Origin: Roseburia sp. CAG:303
GTDB taxonomy: Bacteria; Bacillota; Clostridia; Lachnospirales; Lachnospiraceae
DNA length: 8,579 nucleotides
NCBI GenBank assembly: GCA_000437755.1
Contig: FR900170.1
Location: 1,000-9,578 of the forward strand
Direction of reading: 5' to 3'
The position numbers and the translations under genes are program-made. Under the pieces are notes generated by a model. That model was not told where the DNA came from and made no database searches. It was given only the letters and a program-made list of their open reading frames with translations. This document shows, one piece after another, positions 6,555-8,579 of this stretch (position 1 is the first letter of the stretch; each line of letters begins with the position of its first letter).

Positions 6555-6772
6555 TTAATTTGCTCATCCGAAACAGTTAAGGCCTGCCTTAACTGTTTTT
6601 TTCTGCTCGCCATCACCCCTCCTATTTTCCCGGATTCTTTGGACGAGAGTGATTTCCACCCATTCTTCACAACTTTGTCCAGTAACCCCAGTTCTTCTGC
6701 TATTTCGTATTTTAACTGATCTTCCGGTGTCAGTTTATGCAAATCCACTTTCTTTTCGTTCTTCTTTGCCAT
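6533..6772 (-). CDS. Small acid-soluble spore protein, alpha/beta type, SspF-like
   Basis: 79 residues, basic at the start and acidic at the end. The core LKYEIAEELGLLDKVVKNGW (20-39) followed by SLSSKESGKIGG (41-52) matches SspF-like alpha/beta-type SASPs: a KYE(I/L)A..LG block, a KNGW block and a GxxGG-type block. Members coat spore DNA in the forespore. The YE-IAEE stretch resembles the site where germination protease GPR cuts this family (inference). The C-terminal tail TVSDEQINQEWEDF extends beyond the recognisable core. The start is supported by GGAGG (6779-6783), 6 bases before the ATG. The gene is converging on the GH25 gene and overlaps its 3' end by 22 bases. The deacetylase upstream has its own terminator, so this gene should be transcribed separately; I see no terminator of its own. 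Confidence 0.8.
   Translation of the reverse strand: MAKKNEKKVDLHKLTPEDQLKYEIAEELGLLDKVVKNGWKSLSSKESGKIGGVMASRKKQLRQALTVSDEQINQEWEDF
6571..6602 (+). terminator. Intrinsic terminator of the GH25 gene, inside the spore protein gene
   Basis: AAACAGTTAAGG (6571-6582) and CCTTAACTGTTT (6587-6598) form a perfect stem around a CCTG loop, with a run of seven T from 6596 to 6602. It starts 16 bases after the GH25 stop. On the minus strand the same hairpin is followed by TTTCGG, so it should stop rightward transcription only. It lies wholly within codons 57-68 or so of the spore protein gene. Confidence 0.85.
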
Positions 6773-6868
6773 TGCAAACCTCCATATTTCATATTTTCTC
6801 TACTCTAGTTATTACCCTTTTTTTCGTTCTTATTCCTTATCCAGACTGTTCCTGATTTTTACTTTACG

Positions 6869-6898
6869 AAAAAAGCAGAGCCTGGTATGCTCTGCTTT
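6869..6898 (-). terminator. Intrinsic terminator of the polysaccharide deacetylase gene
   Basis: Reading the minus strand, AAAGCAGAGC (6898 to 6889) pairs perfectly with GCTCTGCTTT (6881 to 6872) around a 7-base loop, followed by more T for a run of six. It starts 14 bases after the deacetylase stop and separates that gene from the spore protein gene downstream. Confidence 0.88.
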
Positions 6899-6912
6899 CC
6901 CTTACCGGAACT

Positions 6913-8331
6913 TTATTTATGAAAATTAAAATAGGTAATTCCATTTTCCAGTGTTACTCCTCTGGCTGCTGCCAGTTCAGAAACACTAACCAGCTGAAAT
7001 CCTTTTTCCAACAGCTGCGGAATGGCTTCAATAGCAGCCTCCACAGACCAGTCATGGATGTCATGAAGCAGAATGATATCACCGTCTTTTGCCTGTTCCA
7101 GAATAGCTTTAACCGTTTCATCCTTACTCTTTGTCTTCCAGTCCAGTGTATCTATAGACCAGTAAATCATCGGCAGTCCTACATTCTGCGTTACCGTATC
7201 TGTATGGATTCCCCGCCCATATGGCGGACGCAGTGCCACTGCACCATGTCCGATGTGCTGTGCTATCATATTACTTACTCCCTGCACTTCCTGTACCACC
7301 TGCTCTGCCGTAAGGGTATCAAGCTTTGGGTGTGTCATTGTATGATTTGAGGTATCACATCCGATGGCATCCATCTTTTTCAAAATGGCATCCACATCGA
7401 TATCCGTTCTGGAAAGACTCGTACCGCACATAAAAAATGTCGCATGTGCTTTGTACTCTTCCAGTGCATTCAGCAGATCCATCGTCCTTTCGCCCGGTCC
7501 GTCATCAAAGGTAAGTGCCAGCATTGGTTTCTCCGGATCAATATCTGTTTTTTCCCCGGTCAGAACACCTTCCTCATCAAAGGAATACATGGTAATACCT
7601 ATCTTCACGTCACCGACTGCCATATTCCCCTGGTCATCAAAATAATAAGTATTTTCACCATCTTCCAGCCAGCCGGTATGGATTTTTCCATCATTCTCAA
7701 AACAATATTTTCTTCCGTCTATCTCCTGCCAGCCGATGCTCATGACACCATCCTGATTAAAATAATATCTCGCACTGTTTATTTCCTGCCAGCCGGTTAC
7801 CATATTTCCATCAGAATCAAAATAGTATGTTTTTTCTTTTGAAACAACGAAATCATTTGTCACGAGTGAACCATCTTCCCTTTGGAACTGTGTTCCTTTC
7901 CACTCACCATATTTATTCTTTACCGTAAGTGTACCTGGCTTTACCTTAATACTTATTTTCTTCTTCCAGTTCGTTTCCAGCTTCTGCTCCAGTTCTTCAT
8001 CCAATGCAATACTTATCTCATATTCGCCTTCTGTCCTGCCATCCGTGTCCACCGAGAGCTGATATCCTTTTTTCTCTTTCAGATCCTTTATCAAATCTGA
8101 AACCAGATATTTTCCACTCTTTTCTAACTGTTTCTTTCTGTTTCCTTTATCCGAAATATTTGCAGTAAATTCTGGAATCTTTTCCTCCTGGTTCATGGTG
8201 CAGTCATCTGCCGAAATCGTAATCACCGTTTTTCTCATATACCATGCAGTCAGAATCCCTGCTACAGCTATGAGTCCCGCAAGCAGGCAGACAATCCAGA
8301 TTACATACTTTTTCCTCGCCTTTCCTTTCAT
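6913..8331 (-). CDS. Membrane-anchored polysaccharide deacetylase (NodB fold) with cell wall-binding repeats
   Basis: 472 residues. A basic N-terminus and one hydrophobic segment (about 9-31) suggest a signal anchor with the rest outside. Residues about 36-135 form an unrecognised, probably beta-rich region. Residues about 161-260 carry five choline-binding-type (CW_binding) repeats of the pattern YYFDxDGxMxTGWQEI. The NodB domain (about 268-450) has every motif: TFDDGP (274-279, base D276, metal ligand D277), HTMTHP (330-335, metal ligands H330 and H334), RPPYG (368-372), DTLDW (394-398) and LLHDIH (421-426, H423). It should therefore be an active metal-dependent N-deacetylase. Peptidoglycan GlcNAc (PgdA-like, giving lysozyme resistance) is the most likely substrate given the wall-binding repeats; another surface glycan is possible. 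AGAGGT stands about 10 bases before the ATG. It has its own promoter and terminator. Confidence 0.92.
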   Translation of the reverse strand: MKGKARKKYVIWIVCLLAGLIAVAGILTAWYMRKTVITISADDCTMNQEEKIPEFTANISDKGNRKKQLEKSGKYLVSDLIKDLKEKKGYQLSVDTDGRTEGEYEISIALDEELEQKLETNWKKKISIKVKPGTLTVKNKYGEWKGTQFQREDGSLVTNDFVVSKEKTYYFDSDGNMVTGWQEINSARYYFNQDGVMSIGWQEIDGRKYCFENDGKIHTGWLEDGENTYYFDDQGNMAVGDVKIGITMYSFDEEGVLTGEKTDIDPEKPMLALTFDDGPGERTMDLLNALEEYKAHATFFMCGTSLSRTDIDVDAILKKMDAIGCDTSNHTMTHPKLDTLTAEQVVQEVQGVSNMIAQHIGHGAVALRPPYGRGIHTDTVTQNVGLPMIYWSIDTLDWKTKSKDETVKAILEQAKDGDIILLHDIHDWSVEAAIEAIPQLLEKGFQLVSVSELAAARGVTLENGITYFNFHK

Positions 8332-8364
8332 TTCACTTATACCTCTTTTGTATTTTTAATTTTT

Positions 8365-8392
8365 ATTATAACATCTATTCCATGAATATAAA
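8365..8392 (-). promoter_or_regulatory. Promoter of the polysaccharide deacetylase gene
   Basis: The minus strand reads TGTTATAAT (8373 to 8365), a perfect extended -10, with TTTATA (8392 to 8387, 4 of 6 to the -35 consensus) 16 bases upstream. Predicted transcription start is near 8358, giving a leader of about 27 bases. The -10 with its TG extension is identical to that of the proximal dapF promoter. Confidence 0.6.
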
Positions 8393-8444
8393 GGGAAGTT
8401 TCTTTTTTTTATGTATTTTTTTTAATACAGCATAGTTTTTACAT

Positions 8445-8579
8445 CTATTCGATATCAAATTCACAGCTGACTTCAAAGTTTTTTTCTGCATAAAACTGTT
8501 TTACCAGCCGGTAATGTCCTTCCGACAGTTCGCCATACAAGTCTTTCCATTGGACGGAAAAGGAATGTTCCGAATTGAT
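8445..8579 (-). CDS. C-terminal end of a protein with a bacterial Ig-like (Big_14-like) domain, partial
   Basis: The last 44 codons and a TAG stop; the rest lies beyond the window. The visible residues include FSVQWKDLYGELSEGHYRLV followed by KQFYAEKNFEVSCEFDIE. The pattern W..LYG.L..G.YR.VK.F...EF.IE is what I know from the end of the Big_14-type Ig-like domain found in many clostridial and bacillar secreted or lipoprotein-like proteins. Function cannot be told from this fragment. It reads toward the deacetylase gene on the same strand, 113 bases away. I see no intrinsic terminator after the stop, but the deacetylase has a good promoter of its own. The family call is from recalled pattern only. 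Confidence 0.6.
   Translation of the reverse strand: MNSEHSFSVQWKDLYGELSEGHYRLVKQFYAEKNFEVSCEFDIE

Noticed and set aside
6806..6835. Forespore sigma-G/sigma-F type promoter for the spore protein gene
   Set aside because: On the minus strand GAATA (6835 to 6831) fits a -35, and 18 bases later comes ATAACTA (6812 to 6806), which matches the CATNNTA -10 only at its end. Too weak to list as a feature, though a sporulation promoter is expected nearby.
8412..8429. Hairpin TGTATT-TTTTTT-AATACA as terminator of the Ig-like domain gene
   Set aside because: The stem is six A/T-rich pairs and on the minus strand it is followed by A rather than T, so it does not fit an intrinsic terminator for that gene.
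8371..8450. ACATCTATTC direct repeat (8371-8380 and 8441-8450) as an operator pair
   Set aside because: Ten bases, AT-rich, one copy overlapping the extended -10 and the other the stop codon of the neighbouring gene; chance is an adequate explanation without conservation data.

Overview
The window looks like chromosome from a low-GC, endospore-forming, anaerobic Firmicute, most likely a Lachnospiraceae-type Clostridia. This rests on AT-rich intergenic DNA with strong AGGAGG-type ribosome binding sites, a meso-DAP peptidoglycan pathway, an SspF-like small acid-soluble spore protein, Thr/Glu-rich surface linkers, and a deacetylase carrying choline-binding-type repeats. No RNA genes, insertion sequences, phage genes or CRISPR arrays were seen, and every intergenic gap is shorter than about 210 bases.

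Left part (1-4448, all minus strand). Reading in the direction of transcription: dapF (diaminopimelate epimerase), murE (meso-DAP-adding Mur ligase), an asnB-family amidotransferase, then the 5' end of a D-lactate dehydrogenase-like gene that runs off the window. dapF-murE are 12 bases apart with the murE ribosome binding site overlapping the dapF stop codon; murE-asnB are 32 bases apart. The order (make meso-DAP, add it to the wall precursor, then an enzyme family that includes meso-DAP amidases) suggests that 'AsnB' may amidate peptidoglycan rather than make asparagine.

Middle (4449-4649) is a compact divergent promoter region. One minus-strand extended -10 sits on top of the most upstream in-frame ATG of dapF, which argues for a GTG start 33 bases further in. 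A second extended -10 on the minus strand lies inside the leader of the opposite gene.

Right part (4650-8579). A membrane-anchored GH25 lysozyme-like protein with two Thr/Glu-rich segments reads rightward. It meets an SspF-like spore protein gene tail-to-tail; the two coding regions overlap by 22 bases and the lysozyme gene's intrinsic terminator lies wholly within the spore gene. Further right, on the minus strand, are a NodB-type polysaccharide deacetylase with its own promoter and terminator, and the last 44 codons of a protein with a bacterial Ig-like (Big_14-like) end. Apart from the dehydrogenase and the spore protein, most of the window concerns building, modifying or cutting the cell wall.
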